Part shown: piece after piece, positions 16,920 to 25,483 of the stretch
Position numbering within the stretch: position 1 is the first letter of the stretch
Layout: the number at the start of each line of letters is the position of its first letter
Assembly (NCBI RefSeq): GCF_022808175.1
Contig: NZ_JALGBX010000004.1
Span: 81,346 to 145,345 of the forward strand
Source of the DNA: Streptomyces sp. AP-93
Lineage (GTDB): Bacteria; Actinomycetota; Actinomycetes; Streptomycetales; Streptomycetaceae
Length of the DNA stretch: 64,000 bases
Direction: 5' to 3'
Made by a program: the position numbers and the translations under genes
The notes under the pieces: generated by a model
The model's database searches: none
Told to the model about the DNA's origin: nothing
The model's input: only the letters and a program-made list of their open reading frames with translations

Positions 16920-17870
16920 TCACGGGGACACCGCCTGCAGCCAGAGCGGCAGCAGCAGGAGGGAGACCAGGGAACTCTTGATCACGACGGCGGCGGAGAG
17001 GTTCACGCCCACGTCGTAGCGCTGGGCGAAGATGAACAGGTTCTGGGGCGTCGGCATCGCGGCGATCAGCACGAGGTACGTGAGCCACTCGCCCCGGACC
17101 CCGAACAGTGCCCCGCACACCGCCCACGCCAGCAGGGGGAAGGCCACGCACTTGAAGCCGATGAGCGCCAGTTCCTCGGCCGTGGTCCCCCGGATGTCGA
17201 GGCCGATGCCGCCGAGGTGCAGTCCGAGGGCGAAGAGGGCCACCGGGGAGGCGCTGTCGCCGACGAAGGCGGCCCCGTCGAGGACCACCTCCGGGACGTG
17301 CACGGAAAGCAGGTTGAGCAGGATCCCCGCGTTGCAGGCGAGGACCAGCGGGGTGACGAGCGAGGCGCTGACGGCGCGGCCCAGGCGCCGGGCGGGGCCG
17401 CCGCCCGAGCCGGGGCCGGTGCGGCCCAGTTCCATGATGGCGATGACGACGAGCGACAGCACGCACACCTGGAAGAGCAGTACCGGGAAGATCGGCGCCG
17501 CCGTGCCGAAGAAGGTGATGAACACGGGGACGGCGAAGTAGGCGGTGTTGACCTGGACCCCGGCCATCACGCGCAGCGCCACGGCCCGCGGGTCGCGCAG
17601 TCCGGCTGCCGCCGAGGCGGCGGCGACGGCCGCGACCGCGAGGGCGGCGGCGGCCGCGTAGCCGCCGATGGCCCGCCAGTCGAAGAGGGCGGAGAGGTGT
17701 GCGGCGTAGATGTTGCCGAACAGGTAGCACGGCACCGCGAAGAGGAAGGCGTAGTCGGCGAAGGCCTTGGAGGCCTCGGCGGGCACCACCTTGCGGCGCG
17801 CGAGGAACACGCCGGCGCCGAAGGCCAGCACCACCGGTATGAGCTTCTCCAGCGCGGCCGCCCCGCCCAT
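16920..17870 (-). CDS. AEC-family (auxin efflux carrier-type) permease
   Basis: This 316-residue integral membrane protein has about ten hydrophobic segments in the AEC (membrane transport protein) fold. Polar residues sit in the gating positions (QVNTAYFAVPV, NAGILLNL, MPTPQNLFIFA). Members export or import dicarboxylates such as malonate or malate, or other small organic acids. The start at 17870 has GGGGAG nine bases upstream. Just before its promoter lies the seven-copy 14-bp repeat array, and the histidine kinase pair diverges on the other side. Regulation by that two-component system is a reasonable inference. Confidence 0.85.
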   Translation of the reverse strand: MGGAAALEKLIPVVLAFGAGVFLARRKVVPAEASKAFADYAFLFAVPCYLFGNIYAAHLSALFDWRAIGGYAAAAALAVAAVAAASAAAGLRDPRAVALRVMAGVQVNTAYFAVPVFITFFGTAAPIFPVLLFQVCVLSLVVIAIMELGRTGPGSGGGPARRLGRAVSASLVTPLVLACNAGILLNLLSVHVPEVVLDGAAFVGDSASPVALFALGLHLGGIGLDIRGTTAEELALIGFKCVAFPLLAWAVCGALFGVRGEWLTYLVLIAAMPTPQNLFIFAQRYDVGVNLSAAVVIKSSLVSLLLLPLWLQAVSP

Positions 17871-17888
17871 GCGTACCCGCTCCCCGCC

Positions 17889-17986
17889 CTTCGGTGATCG
17901 CCGTTCGGTGATCGCCGTTCGGTGATCGCCGTTCGGTGATCGCCGTTCGGTGATCGCCGTTCGGTGATCGCCGTTCGGTGATCGTC
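17889..17986. repeat. Seven tandem 14-bp repeats (iteron-like array)
   Basis: GTTCGGTGATCGCC is repeated seven times head to tail; the first unit differs at its first base and the last at its 3' end. Each unit contains GGTGATCGCC, which is 8/10 palindromic. The 14-bp period is 1.3 helical turns, so successive sites rotate around the helix. It occupies the divergent promoter region between the AEC permease and the histidine kinase. It could be a multi-copy regulator binding site or a variable-number repeat altering promoter spacing. Confidence 0.9.
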
Positions 17987-18120
17987 CGTGCCGGGCGCAG
18001 TCTATGCCGGTCGGCCGCGGCCGCCGGGGCGGGCTTGACCCTGACGTGCGGGTCAGGTCTAGGGCCGGGGAGAGCCGTCCGGGGCCCGGGCGTGACGCGG
18101 ACGCATACGCTGGACCGATC

Positions 18121-19578
18121 ATGAGCGAGCGAGCCCGATCCCGATTCCGATCCCTCTTCCGAGCCCGGCCCGGATCCCGGACCCCGTCCGGATCCCCGCC
18201 CGGGTCCAAGTCCGGATCCCGGCCCGGATCGCCGCATGGGTCCCCGTCCGGATCCCCCTCCGGGTCCCGGCCCGGCTCGCCGCCCCGATCCGTGCCGGTA
18301 GACCCGGATGCCTCCCACGCCCGGCCAGGGCGGTTCGCGGTGGCGCTGCGTACGCCCGCGCGGGCCGCCGAGCCGCTGCTCGCGCAGGCGCCCGAGGCCT
18401 GGCAGCGGGTGCTGCCGTACGCCGTGACCGCCGTGTGCGTGATGACGCTGCTGCCGGTGACGATCACCGTGCTGACCAACGACTACAAGGCGGGCGGCGG
18501 CTGGGCCGGGGCGCTCGGCGTGGCCCAGACCCTGCCGCTGCTGCTCGCCGTGACCCGGCCGCTGCCCGCGTGGGGGATGGTGCTCCTCGCGGACACGGTC
18601 GGGGCCGCCGTACTGACCCAGGCCGACCGGGTGGCCGGGCACGCCTGGCCCTGGACCCCGATGGTGATCATCGGCTACCTGGTGCTGATGGCCTGCCTGG
18701 GGCTGCGCGAGTCCATCCGGACCCTGGTCGGGGTGTGGCTGGCGACCGGGGTGGCGGGGGCGGCGCTGTGGGCCTTCCGCCCGGACGGGTCGACCAACAC
18801 GGTCGCCCTGCTGTTCGTCCTGGCGGGGGTGGTGCTCGCGCTGACGGGGGCGCTGCGCGGGCTCGGCGACGCGCGCCAGAAGATCGCGGAGCAGGAGAGC
18901 ATCAGCGAGGCCGAGCGGGCCCGGCGCACCTTGCTGGAGGAACGGGCCAGGATCGCGCGGGAGTTGCACGACGTGGTGGCCCACCACATGTCGGTGATCA
19001 CGGTCCAGGCGGATTCGGCTCCGTACCGGCTGCCGGGCATGGCGGAGCCGGTGCGGGAGGAGTTCGCGGCGATCGCGTCGAGCGCGCGCGAATCGCTGGG
19101 CGAGATGCGGCGGCTGCTGACGGTGCTGCGCGGCGACGAGGCGAACGGCGCCGACCGGACCCCTCAGCCGGGGCTGGGCCGGTTGCAGCAGCTGGTGGAG
19201 GCGACCGTACGGGCCGGGCAGCCGGTGGAGTTGGCGCTGGCCGCGGGCGCGGCCGGTGCGGCGCCGCCGGCCGTGGACCTGTCGGCGTACCGGATCGTCC
19301 AGGAGGCGCTGGCCAATGTGGTGCGGCACGCGCCGGGCGCCCCGACGCGGGTCTCGGTGACCTTCGACGAGGAGGAGCTCCTCGTGCTCGTGGTCAACGG
19401 CCCGGCGCGGGACGCGGTGGTGGCGGTGGAGACTTCGGGCACCGGGCACGGGCTGGTGGGGATGCGGGAGCGCGTACGGTTGACGGGCGGGACGCTGGAC
19501 ACCGGTCCGCTGCCCGACGGCGGCTTCCGGGTCGCCGCCCGCATGCCCATCAACACCACTCCCGAGGAACCAAGTTGA
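18121..19578 (+). CDS. Sensor histidine kinase (HisKA_3, NarL-type)
   Basis: This 485-residue membrane sensor kinase starts with a Ser-Pro-Gly-Arg low-complexity stretch (about 17-57) encoded by repeats around CCGGATCC/CCGGGTCC. Five or six membrane helices follow (about 98-250). The HisKA_3 domain has the phospho-acceptor His283 in ARIARELHDVVAHH, followed by an HATPase_c domain (DLSAYRIVQEALANVVRHA; GTGHGLVGMRERV). It autophosphorylates and passes the phosphate to the response regulator encoded next, whose TTG start overlaps its TGA. The N-terminal repeat is absent from typical homologs and looks like an expansion. The signal sensed is unknown; the divergent AEC permease hints at an organic acid or membrane-related cue. 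Confidence 0.9.
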   Translation: MSERARSRFRSLFRARPGSRTPSGSPPGSKSGSRPGSPHGSPSGSPSGSRPGSPPRSVPVDPDASHARPGRFAVALRTPARAAEPLLAQAPEAWQRVLPYAVTAVCVMTLLPVTITVLTNDYKAGGGWAGALGVAQTLPLLLAVTRPLPAWGMVLLADTVGAAVLTQADRVAGHAWPWTPMVIIGYLVLMACLGLRESIRTLVGVWLATGVAGAALWAFRPDGSTNTVALLFVLAGVVLALTGALRGLGDARQKIAEQESISEAERARRTLLEERARIARELHDVVAHHMSVITVQADSAPYRLPGMAEPVREEFAAIASSARESLGEMRRLLTVLRGDEANGADRTPQPGLGRLQQLVEATVRAGQPVELALAAGAAGAAPPAVDLSAYRIVQEALANVVRHAPGAPTRVSVTFDEEELLVLVVNGPARDAVVAVETSGTGHGLVGMRERVRLTGGTLDTGPLPDGGFRVAARMPINTTPEEPS

Positions 19579-20258
19579 CCATCCGCGTGATCATCGTCGA
19601 CGACCAGGCCATGGTGCGGGCGGGTTTCGCCGCGCTGTTGTCGGCGCAGGCCGACATCGACGTGGTGGGTGAGGCGCCCGACGGACGCCAGGGGATCCAG
19701 GTCTCCCGCACCGTCCACCCCGACGTGGTGCTGATGGACGTCCGGATGCCGGAGATGGACGGGCTCAGCGCCGCCCGCGAGCTCCTCGATCCCCCGCCGG
19801 GGGTGGTGCACCGGCCGAAGGTGCTGATGCTGACCACCTTCGACATCGACGACTACGTGTACGAGGCCCTGCGCGCGGGGGCCTCCGGCTTCCTGCTGAA
19901 GGACGCCCCGCCGGCGGACCTGATCGCGGCGGTACGGGTGGTCGCCTCGGGCGAGGCGCTGCTGGCTCCGTCGGTGACCCGGCGGCTGATCGCCGACTTC
20001 GTCGAGCGGCGGCCGGTGCCGCGCCGCGATCCCGCGCTGCGGCTGAACGGGCTGACCCCGCGGGAGACCGAGGTGCTGGAACTGATCGCGCGCGGGCTGT
20101 CGAACCAGGAGATCGCCGGTCATCTGGTGGTCGCCGAGCAGACGGTCAAGACGCACATCGGGCGGGTGCTGGGCAAGCTGGACCTGCGGGACCGGGCCCA
20201 GGCCGTGATCTTCGCCTACGAGGCGGGGCTGGTGCGGCCGGGCGACTCGACGGCCTGA
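19575..20258 (+). CDS. NarL/LuxR-family response regulator
   Basis: This 227-residue partner of the upstream kinase has a receiver domain (1-120) with acidic Asp9-Asp10, phospho-acceptor Asp55 (VVLMDVRMPEMDG), Thr in LMLTTFD and Lys in FLLKDAPP. A C-terminal LuxR helix-turn-helix (LTPRETEVLELIARGLSNQEIA, about 160-220) binds DNA. The start is a TTG at 19575 that overlaps the kinase stop (TTGA), with GAGGAA eight bases upstream, so expression is coupled. The flanking 14-bp array is a candidate target. A short GGGCCGCCG triple repeat follows its stop. Confidence 0.93.
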   Translation: MTIRVIIVDDQAMVRAGFAALLSAQADIDVVGEAPDGRQGIQVSRTVHPDVVLMDVRMPEMDGLSAARELLDPPPGVVHRPKVLMLTTFDIDDYVYEALRAGASGFLLKDAPPADLIAAVRVVASGEALLAPSVTRRLIADFVERRPVPRRDPALRLNGLTPRETEVLELIARGLSNQEIAGHLVVAEQTVKTHIGRVLGKLDLRDRAQAVIFAYEAGLVRPGDSTA

Positions 20259-20380
20259 ACGGCCGGGCCGCCGGGCCGCCGGGCCGCCGGGAGGATCTTC
20301 TCCTCCACCCCCTACCTGGGTATGACATCCGGTTTGGCTCCACGGTGCGACGCCCGCTGCGCCACCTCCTTCTTACCTTC

Positions 20381-20397
20381 CTCCTCGTCACGAGGAG
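20381..20397 (+). promoter_or_regulatory. 8-bp perfect hairpin beside the ribosome site of the esterase-like gene
   Basis: CTCCTCGT-C-ACGAGGAG forms a short perfect stem with a one-base centre. It ends 12 bp before the ATG at 20410 and abuts GGAGAAGGGG. The pyrimidine-rich left arm could also pair with the GGAGAGGAGAAGG ribosome site, so it may affect translation. The rest of the 151-bp gap shows no clear terminator. Confidence 0.4.
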
Positions 20398-20409
20398 AGG
20401 AGAAGGGGC

Positions 20410-21453
20410 ATGCGCCGCTTCGTAAGGACACTGGTCACGGCCGCGCTGGCGGCGGCCGTCGTCGCCGCAACCGCCGGATGGGCCTCCGCCGACGCCCAGA
20501 CCGCGGTCACCGGCCCGCCGCCGGGCAGCGCCGCCTGGCGGGCCGACACGGTGTCCGGGCAGCCGCTGCCGGATCCGGCGCGGGCGGCGCCCTCCGAGGT
20601 CGCGCGGTTCTTCGCCGGGCTGGACGGGTCCCGCGCACGGGACCTCGTACGGGCCCACCCGTCGGTGGTCGGCAACCTGGACGGGGCTCCGCTCCCGCTC
20701 AGGTACGAGGCCAACCGGCTGGCCGTGCTGGCGACCGGCGAGCCCCGCTTCGCCTCGCTGGCCGAGCCCGGCCGGCAGATCCTGGCCTTCGACCCGCGCG
20801 GGCGGGGCACCGTCGCCGAGGTGTTCGGGGACCTGGAGCGGACCGCGCACGTATCGGTGATCGTGCCGGGCTCGGACAACGACGCCACGGCCCACGACCG
20901 CGCGCGGGCCGCGTACACCGGCCCGGCGGGCATGGCCCGCTCCCTGCGGTCCGCGACCGGGGATGCGGCCGCCGTCATCGCCTGGACCGGCTACACCACG
21001 CCCGTCGGAATGGGCCTGGACACGGCCCGCGGGCGGCTGGCGGAGGCCGGCGCGGTCCGCCTCGCCCGGTTCACGGAGGGGCTCGACGCGGTCGGCGCAC
21101 CCGACCCGGTGCTCTTCTGCCACAGCTACGGCTCGGTGGTCTGCGGGCTGGCGGCCCGGCACACGGACGCCACCGACATCGTCGCCTTCGGCTCCCCCGG
21201 GATGCGGGCCGACAGCGTCGCCCGCCTGCACACCGAAGCCCGCGTATGGGCGGCGCGCGGGCCCTCCGACTGGATCGCCGACGTGCCCAACGTGGAGTTC
21301 GCCGGGCTCGGCCACGGCGCCGATCCCACCTCGGCGGCCTTCGGCGCCCGCCCGGTCCCGGCCGCCGACGTGACGGGCCACACCGGCTACTTCGCCCCCG
21401 GCACCGGGTCCCTGAAGGGCTTCGCCGCGATCGCAACGGGAGCGGGCCGATGA
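20410..21453 (+). CDS. Secreted alpha/beta hydrolase, DUF1023 family
   Basis: This 347-residue exported esterase-like protein has a signal peptide ending near ASA (about 27). The alpha/beta hydrolase nucleophile elbow is present as CHSYGSV (GxSxG with Cys for the first Gly). VIVPGSDND..A and a C-terminal GHTGYF motif fit the DUF1023 family, with a likely Ser-Asp-His triad. Substrates of this family are not defined. A strong GGAGAGGAG lies before the ATG. Its stop overlaps the ATG of the acyltransferase gene (ATGA), so an exported hydrolase and a membrane acyltransferase are made together, perhaps acting on the same acylated envelope or exported molecule. Confidence 0.87.
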   Translation: MRRFVRTLVTAALAAAVVAATAGWASADAQTAVTGPPPGSAAWRADTVSGQPLPDPARAAPSEVARFFAGLDGSRARDLVRAHPSVVGNLDGAPLPLRYEANRLAVLATGEPRFASLAEPGRQILAFDPRGRGTVAEVFGDLERTAHVSVIVPGSDNDATAHDRARAAYTGPAGMARSLRSATGDAAAVIAWTGYTTPVGMGLDTARGRLAEAGAVRLARFTEGLDAVGAPDPVLFCHSYGSVVCGLAARHTDATDIVAFGSPGMRADSVARLHTEARVWAARGPSDWIADVPNVEFAGLGHGADPTSAAFGARPVPAADVTGHTGYFAPGTGSLKGFAAIATGAGR

Positions 21454-22694
21454 GCACGACGGAGACGAGGCCGGCGAGCGCGCCGGGCATTCTCACCAAG
21501 GCGCGGGCGGCCGCCGGCCGGATCGACGCGAAGACCCCCGCCCACCGGGACCGGGCGATCGACGGGCTGCGGGCGCTGGCCCTGCTGGCCGTTCCGACCG
21601 GGCACTGGCTGCTCGGCGGGTTCACCCTCGACTCCGACGGGGCCCTGCACAACGCCAGTCCCCTCTCCGCCTTCGGCGGCCTGGCACCGGCCAGTTGGGT
21701 GCTGCAGATGCTCGGCGTCTTCTTCCTCGTCGGCGGCTACGCCTCGGCGCTGTCCTTCCGGCGGCACACCGGATCGGCCGGGGCCTGGCTGAAGGGCCGG
21801 ATCGCCCGGCTGGGGCGGCCGGTGCTCGGGGTCACGGCGGTGTGGGCGCTGGCCGCGCCCGTGCTGTACGCGGCCGGAGTGCCCGAGGCCACCCTGCGGA
21901 CCGGGGCGAAGCTGGTGATCCAGCCACTGTGGTTCGTCGGGGTCTACGTGGTGGTCACCGCGCTGACCCCGTACTGCGTGCGCGCCGCGCACCGGTTCGG
22001 CGGCTGGGCGGCGGCCCCGCTGCTCGCCTCGGTCGCCGTGGTGGACTTCCTGCGCTACGGGCCCTTCGCGGACTCGGTGCCCGGGTGGGTGGCGCTGGTG
22101 AACATCCTGCCGGGCTGGCTGTTCGCGTACCAGCTCGGCGTGGACTGGGGCGAGGGCCGGATCGGGCGGCGCGGTGGGTGGCTGCTGCTGGCGGGCGGGG
22201 GTTTCCTGTTCGCGGCGCTGCTGATGGTCTTCCACTACCCGGCGTCGATGGTCGGTGTGCCGGGCGAGGCCCGGACCAACTCGCATCCGCCGTCGCTGCT
22301 GGTACTGGCCCTGGCCGCGGCCCAGTCGGGGGCCGCGGTCCTGCTGCGGGACCGGCTGGCGCGGCTGCTGGCCCGGCCGCTGCTGTGGGCTCCGGTGGTC
22401 GTGATCAACCTGTGCGCGATGACGATCCTGTGCTGGCACCAGACGGCGATGCTGGCGGCCGCCGTACCGGGGTCGTTCGCGGGCGGGCTGGCCGGGCTGA
22501 CGACGGCGCCGGACAGCGTGGGGTGGATCGTGGCGCGGCTGGCGTGGATGCCGGTGTTCGCGGCGCTGCTGGTGGGCATCGCCCGGTACGCGCGCCGGTT
22601 CGAGCAGCCGTGGACGCGGGCCACGGCGGTGCGCCGCACCGTGGCGGGCCTGCTGGCGGCCGGGTTCGCGGTCTTCGCGCTGGGGCTGGCGTAG
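21450..22694 (+). CDS. Membrane acyltransferase 3 family protein
   Basis: This 414-residue integral membrane acyltransferase has about ten hydrophobic helices and the family start RAIDGLRALALLAVPTGHW with the conserved His in helix 1. Members transfer acetyl or succinyl groups to glycans, lipids or antibiotics. It is translationally coupled to the upstream DUF1023 hydrolase by an ATGA overlap. A perfect 18-bp hairpin terminator follows 26 bp after its stop. The acceptor is unknown. Confidence 0.86.
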   Translation: MSTTETRPASAPGILTKARAAAGRIDAKTPAHRDRAIDGLRALALLAVPTGHWLLGGFTLDSDGALHNASPLSAFGGLAPASWVLQMLGVFFLVGGYASALSFRRHTGSAGAWLKGRIARLGRPVLGVTAVWALAAPVLYAAGVPEATLRTGAKLVIQPLWFVGVYVVVTALTPYCVRAAHRFGGWAAAPLLASVAVVDFLRYGPFADSVPGWVALVNILPGWLFAYQLGVDWGEGRIGRRGGWLLLAGGGFLFAALLMVFHYPASMVGVPGEARTNSHPPSLLVLALAAAQSGAAVLLRDRLARLLARPLLWAPVVVINLCAMTILCWHQTAMLAAAVPGSFAGGLAGLTTAPDSVGWIVARLAWMPVFAALLVGIARYARRFEQPWTRATAVRRTVAGLLAAGFAVFALGLA

Positions 22695-22720
22695 AGCGGC
22701 GGCGGGAGCACCCGTACGAA

Positions 22721-22758
22721 ACGAGAGCGCCGCTCCCCTCGGGGAGCGGCGCTCTCGT
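22721..22758. terminator. Bidirectional hairpin terminator, 18-bp perfect stem
   Basis: The arms at 22721-22738 and 22741-22758 are exact complements separated by TC. It lies between the convergent acyltransferase and DUF350 genes, so it can serve both. Confidence 0.9.
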
Positions 22759-22775
22759 GCGATCCAGGTGAGCCG

Positions 22776-23198
22776 TCAGGCGATGGATGCGGCGACGACG
22801 GCGGCGACCGCGAGGTTGCAGGAGGCCGTCACCCACACGGCGGGGTGCGGCTCGGGGTCGACCACGATGGCGCCGAGCTTGCCCGGGGTCACCAGGTCCA
22901 GCACCAGGAAGGCGACGGCCATCAGGACCAGGCCGAGGAGTCCGAACGCCGCCGTGGACAGCAGGCCCTTGCCGAAGCTGTCGTACGTGGTCCAGATCGA
23001 GGTGAAGACGATGCCGCCGATGCCGAGCAGCGCCGAGGAGAGCATCACGGCGGCGTTCCGGTTGCGCTCTTCCCAGATCTGCTTCGGCAGCTTGCCGGGG
23101 GTCAGCACGTCCACCAGGACGATGCCGAGGATGAGCAGCACCAGGCCGACGCCGCCGAATGCGGTGGTGCGGCCAAGTCCGTTGATGATGTCGCTCAT
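22776..23198 (-). CDS. DUF350 (YjfL-type) membrane protein
   Basis: This 140-residue protein has four membrane helices in two related halves, each ending in a LTPGKL motif (VDVLTPGKLPKQIW and LDLVTPGKLGAIVV), the internal duplication typical of DUF350. Function in the family is unknown. In many bacteria DUF350 genes sit beside ATP-grasp amidoligases of the glutathionylspermidine-synthetase type, and here the next gene encodes a GNAT/ATP-grasp fusion. The start at 23198 has GGAG 11 bases upstream. It shares a 105-bp divergent promoter region with that gene and ends against a shared terminator. Confidence 0.88.
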   Translation of the reverse strand: MSDIINGLGRTTAFGGVGLVLLILGIVLVDVLTPGKLPKQIWEERNRNAAVMLSSALLGIGGIVFTSIWTTYDSFGKGLLSTAAFGLLGLVLMAVAFLVLDLVTPGKLGAIVVDPEPHPAVWVTASCNLAVAAVVAASIA

Positions 23199-23303
23199 TG
23201 GGAAGCCGTCTCCGGGGTGGGGTAGGAAGTACGTCGCGTGCCTGTCGTCGCGGTGGCCGAATCTATCGCACGCCATCGCACCCGACCATGGGGAGGTCAG
23301 GAA

Positions 23304-25475
23304 ATGGCGGAGCTCAGGGCGGCGCGGCCCGATGAGGCCGACGCGCTGACGGGGCTGGTCATGCGCTCCCAGGCGCACTGGGGGTACGGGGCCGAGTTCC
23401 TGGCCGCGTGCGCGCCGGAGTTGCGGATCGGGGCCGGGGACGAGGTACGGCGGCGGATCGTGGTCGCCGAAGGCGCGGCCGGGGCGGCAGGAGGCCGGTC
23501 CGGCGGCGGCCCGGCCACGGTGCTCGGGCTCGCCTCCCTGGACGGGGAGCCGCCGCTCGGGCGGCTGGGGCTGCTCTTCGTCGAACCGGCCGCCATCGGC
23601 GGGGGTGTGGGTCGCCTGCTGTACCGGGACGTGCTGCGGCGCGCCGCCGGGCTCGGCTTCCGCAGGCTGCTGATCGACGCCGATCCGCACGCCGCCGGGT
23701 TCTACCGGGCGATGGGCGCGGTGGCCTCGGGTCCGGAACCGGGGCCGGGGCGGGGGCCGGGTCCGGGGCCGGGGCCGGGGCCGGGGCCGGGGCCGGAACC
23801 AGGGCGGGGTCCGGAACTGGGGCCGGAACCAGGGCGGGGTCCGGAACTGGGGCCGGAACCAGGGCGGGGTCCGGAACTGGGGCCGGAGCCGGGGCCGGAT
23901 GCTTCCGGCGGGCTGGTGCGGTTCGAGGTGGCGCCCGTGCCCCTGGCGGACTGGGCCCGGGCCTGGACGGGCGGCGGGGCGGCCGTGCACGTGGGCAATG
24001 TCGCAGAGTACAACGCGCAGTTCGCGGACGCCTCCCTGGACCGGGAACAGCGGGCCGCCCACCACTACGCCTGTCTGGCCGCCTTCTACAGCCCGCGGCC
24101 GGCCGCGCTGGTGCTGCCGCGCGCGGTGCCGCCAGGCTGGATCTCCCTGCTCGGGCGCCAACTGGACTGGCCCGCCGGGGTGGAGGTGTACGACGGGCTC
24201 GCGGAGCGGGATCCGCTCCTGTCGGACGCCGTACGGTCCCGGCCGGCGCTGGCCGCACGGCTGACCGGGACCAGGGCCGGGACCGGGACCGGGACCAGGG
24301 CCGGGACCAGGGCCGGGACCAGGGCCGGGACCGGGACCGGGACCGGGGCCGGGGCCGGGACCGGGACCGGGACCGGGACCGGGACCGGGGCCGGGCCCGG
24401 GCCCGGGCCTGGAGCCGGAGCCGGAGCCGGGGCCGGCGCCGGGGCCGGGGCCGGCGCCGGGGCCGGGGCCGGCGCCGGGACCGCGCCACTCGTCCCGTGG
24501 GGCCTGACCGCGCCCTTCGCCCGGCTGGCGCGGCGGCCCTGGCGGCCGGACGAGCTGCGGTACGAGTCGAAGTCCGCGGCTCACGGGCTGTTCGGCCGGA
24601 TCCTCGCGGAGGGCGCGCACCCCGCGATCACGCTGCCCGCGCAATGGCGGGCGGACACCCGGCGGGCGGCGATCCGGCTGCTGGCGTCCCGGACCAAGGC
24701 GGGCGAGAGCACTGTTCTCAAATCGGAGCACGGCGTGGGCGGCTCGGGCACCGCGGTGATGACCCCCGAGCGGGTCCGCGCCGCGGGCGGCGCCCGGGCG
24801 GCGGTGCGGGCGCTGCCGCGCGGACCGCTGCTGGTGGAGGAGTACGTACGCGGTCCGGCGGATCCGGCCGAGCCGCGCGACCTCACGTACGACGGGTTCG
24901 TGGACGCGCGGGGCCGCGTGCACGAGGTCGGCGGGGCGGTGATGGACGTGGCGGACGGCGGGTACCGCGGGGCGACGGTGGGCCCGGGGGTGCTCCCCGG
25001 GTGGGCGGCGAAGCCGCTGCTCGCCTTCGGCCGCGCGGTGGGCCGGGAGCTGTCGGCCGCTGGCTACCGGGGCTGGTTCGACGTGGACTTCGTCGCCGAC
25101 GGCGCGGGACGGCTCGCCCCGACCGAGACGAACCTGCGCCTGACCGGGCCGTCCGTGGCCTTCGTGGTGGCGGCCCGGCTCGACGAACTGCGGGGTGCGG
25201 GACACTTCGTACGGATCGCCGACCGGGTTGAGCTGGGCGCCCGGCTGCCGGAGGCGGCCTTCGACGACCTGTGCGAGCGGCTGTCCCGCCGGTGCGCCGG
25301 GATCGGCGCGGTGTTCCTCCCCGCCATCCCCACCGGTGCCTTCGAACCGGCGCCCTGGATGGGCGCCCTGGTGGCAGCGACCGGCAGGGATCTGCTGGAC
25401 GCGGCCGAGCGGCTGGTGCGGGCGGAAGCGCTGTCCGTCGGGGCGATGTTCGAGCAGGCGGACGGGGACCGGTAG
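23304..25475 (+). CDS. GNAT acetyltransferase - ATP-grasp ligase fusion with repeat linkers
   Basis: This 723-residue protein begins with a GNAT domain (about 1-142) having the acetyl-CoA loop GGGVGRLLY and FYRAMGA. A Gly-Pro-Glu-Arg repeat stretch (143-200) seems to interrupt the last GNAT loop before a strand-like VRFEVAP. A pre-ATP-grasp-like region (about 210-318) precedes a Gly-Thr/Gly-Ala array (about 320-393). The C-terminal ATP-grasp domain (about 394-720) has a glycine loop with lysine (VLKSEHGVGGSGT), hinge VEEYVRG, DVDF and the metal-binding ExNxR (TETNLR), so it looks catalytically complete. It should form an amide or peptide bond using ATP; the GNAT may acylate the same product. 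GGAGG precedes the ATG by about eight bases. Neighbours are DUF350 and an adenylation-membrane fusion. Confidence 0.85.
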   Translation: MAELRAARPDEADALTGLVMRSQAHWGYGAEFLAACAPELRIGAGDEVRRRIVVAEGAAGAAGGRSGGGPATVLGLASLDGEPPLGRLGLLFVEPAAIGGGVGRLLYRDVLRRAAGLGFRRLLIDADPHAAGFYRAMGAVASGPEPGPGRGPGPGPGPGPGPGPEPGRGPELGPEPGRGPELGPEPGRGPELGPEPGPDASGGLVRFEVAPVPLADWARAWTGGGAAVHVGNVAEYNAQFADASLDREQRAAHHYACLAAFYSPRPAALVLPRAVPPGWISLLGRQLDWPAGVEVYDGLAERDPLLSDAVRSRPALAARLTGTRAGTGTGTRAGTRAGTRAGTGTGTGAGAGTGTGTGTGTGAGPGPGPGAGAGAGAGAGAGAGAGAGAGAGTAPLVPWGLTAPFARLARRPWRPDELRYESKSAAHGLFGRILAEGAHPAITLPAQWRADTRRAAIRLLASRTKAGESTVLKSEHGVGGSGTAVMTPERVRAAGGARAAVRALPRGPLLVEEYVRGPADPAEPRDLTYDGFVDARGRVHEVGGAVMDVADGGYRGATVGPGVLPGWAAKPLLAFGRAVGRELSAAGYRGWFDVDFVADGAGRLAPTETNLRLTGPSVAFVVAARLDELRGAGHFVRIADRVELGARLPEAAFDDLCERLSRRCAGIGAVFLPAIPTGAFEPAPWMGALVAATGRDLLDAAERLVRAEALSVGAMFEQADGDR
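23791..23880 (+). repeat. Three exact 30-bp tandem repeats inside the GNAT loop
   Basis: Three identical 30-bp units at 23791-23820, 23821-23850 and 23851-23880 each encode a ten-residue unit of the type GPEPGRGPEL. They lie within a wider GGGGCC/GGAACC-rich tract at 23730-23900. Exact identity indicates recent duplication or active copy-number change, and the 30-bp length preserves the frame. Confidence 0.92.
24263..24483 (+). repeat. GGGACC/GGGGCC hexanucleotide array, about 220 bp
   Basis: A nearly uninterrupted array of GGGACC, CAGGGC and GGGGCC hexamers codes for Gly-Thr, Gly-Ala and Gly-Pro dipeptides between the pre-ATP-grasp and ATP-grasp parts. All units are multiples of three, so the frame is kept. 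Array length is likely to vary between isolates or be mis-assembled. Confidence 0.92.
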
Positions 25476-25483
25476 GCCGGAGC

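Noticed and set aside
16635..17897. Plus-strand frame of 420 codons opposite the AEC permease
   Set aside because: It is His/Glu/Gly/Arg-rich antisense with no domain, while the minus strand encodes a clear permease.
17889..17986. CRISPR array
   Set aside because: The 14-bp units are contiguous with no spacers, and no cas genes are present.
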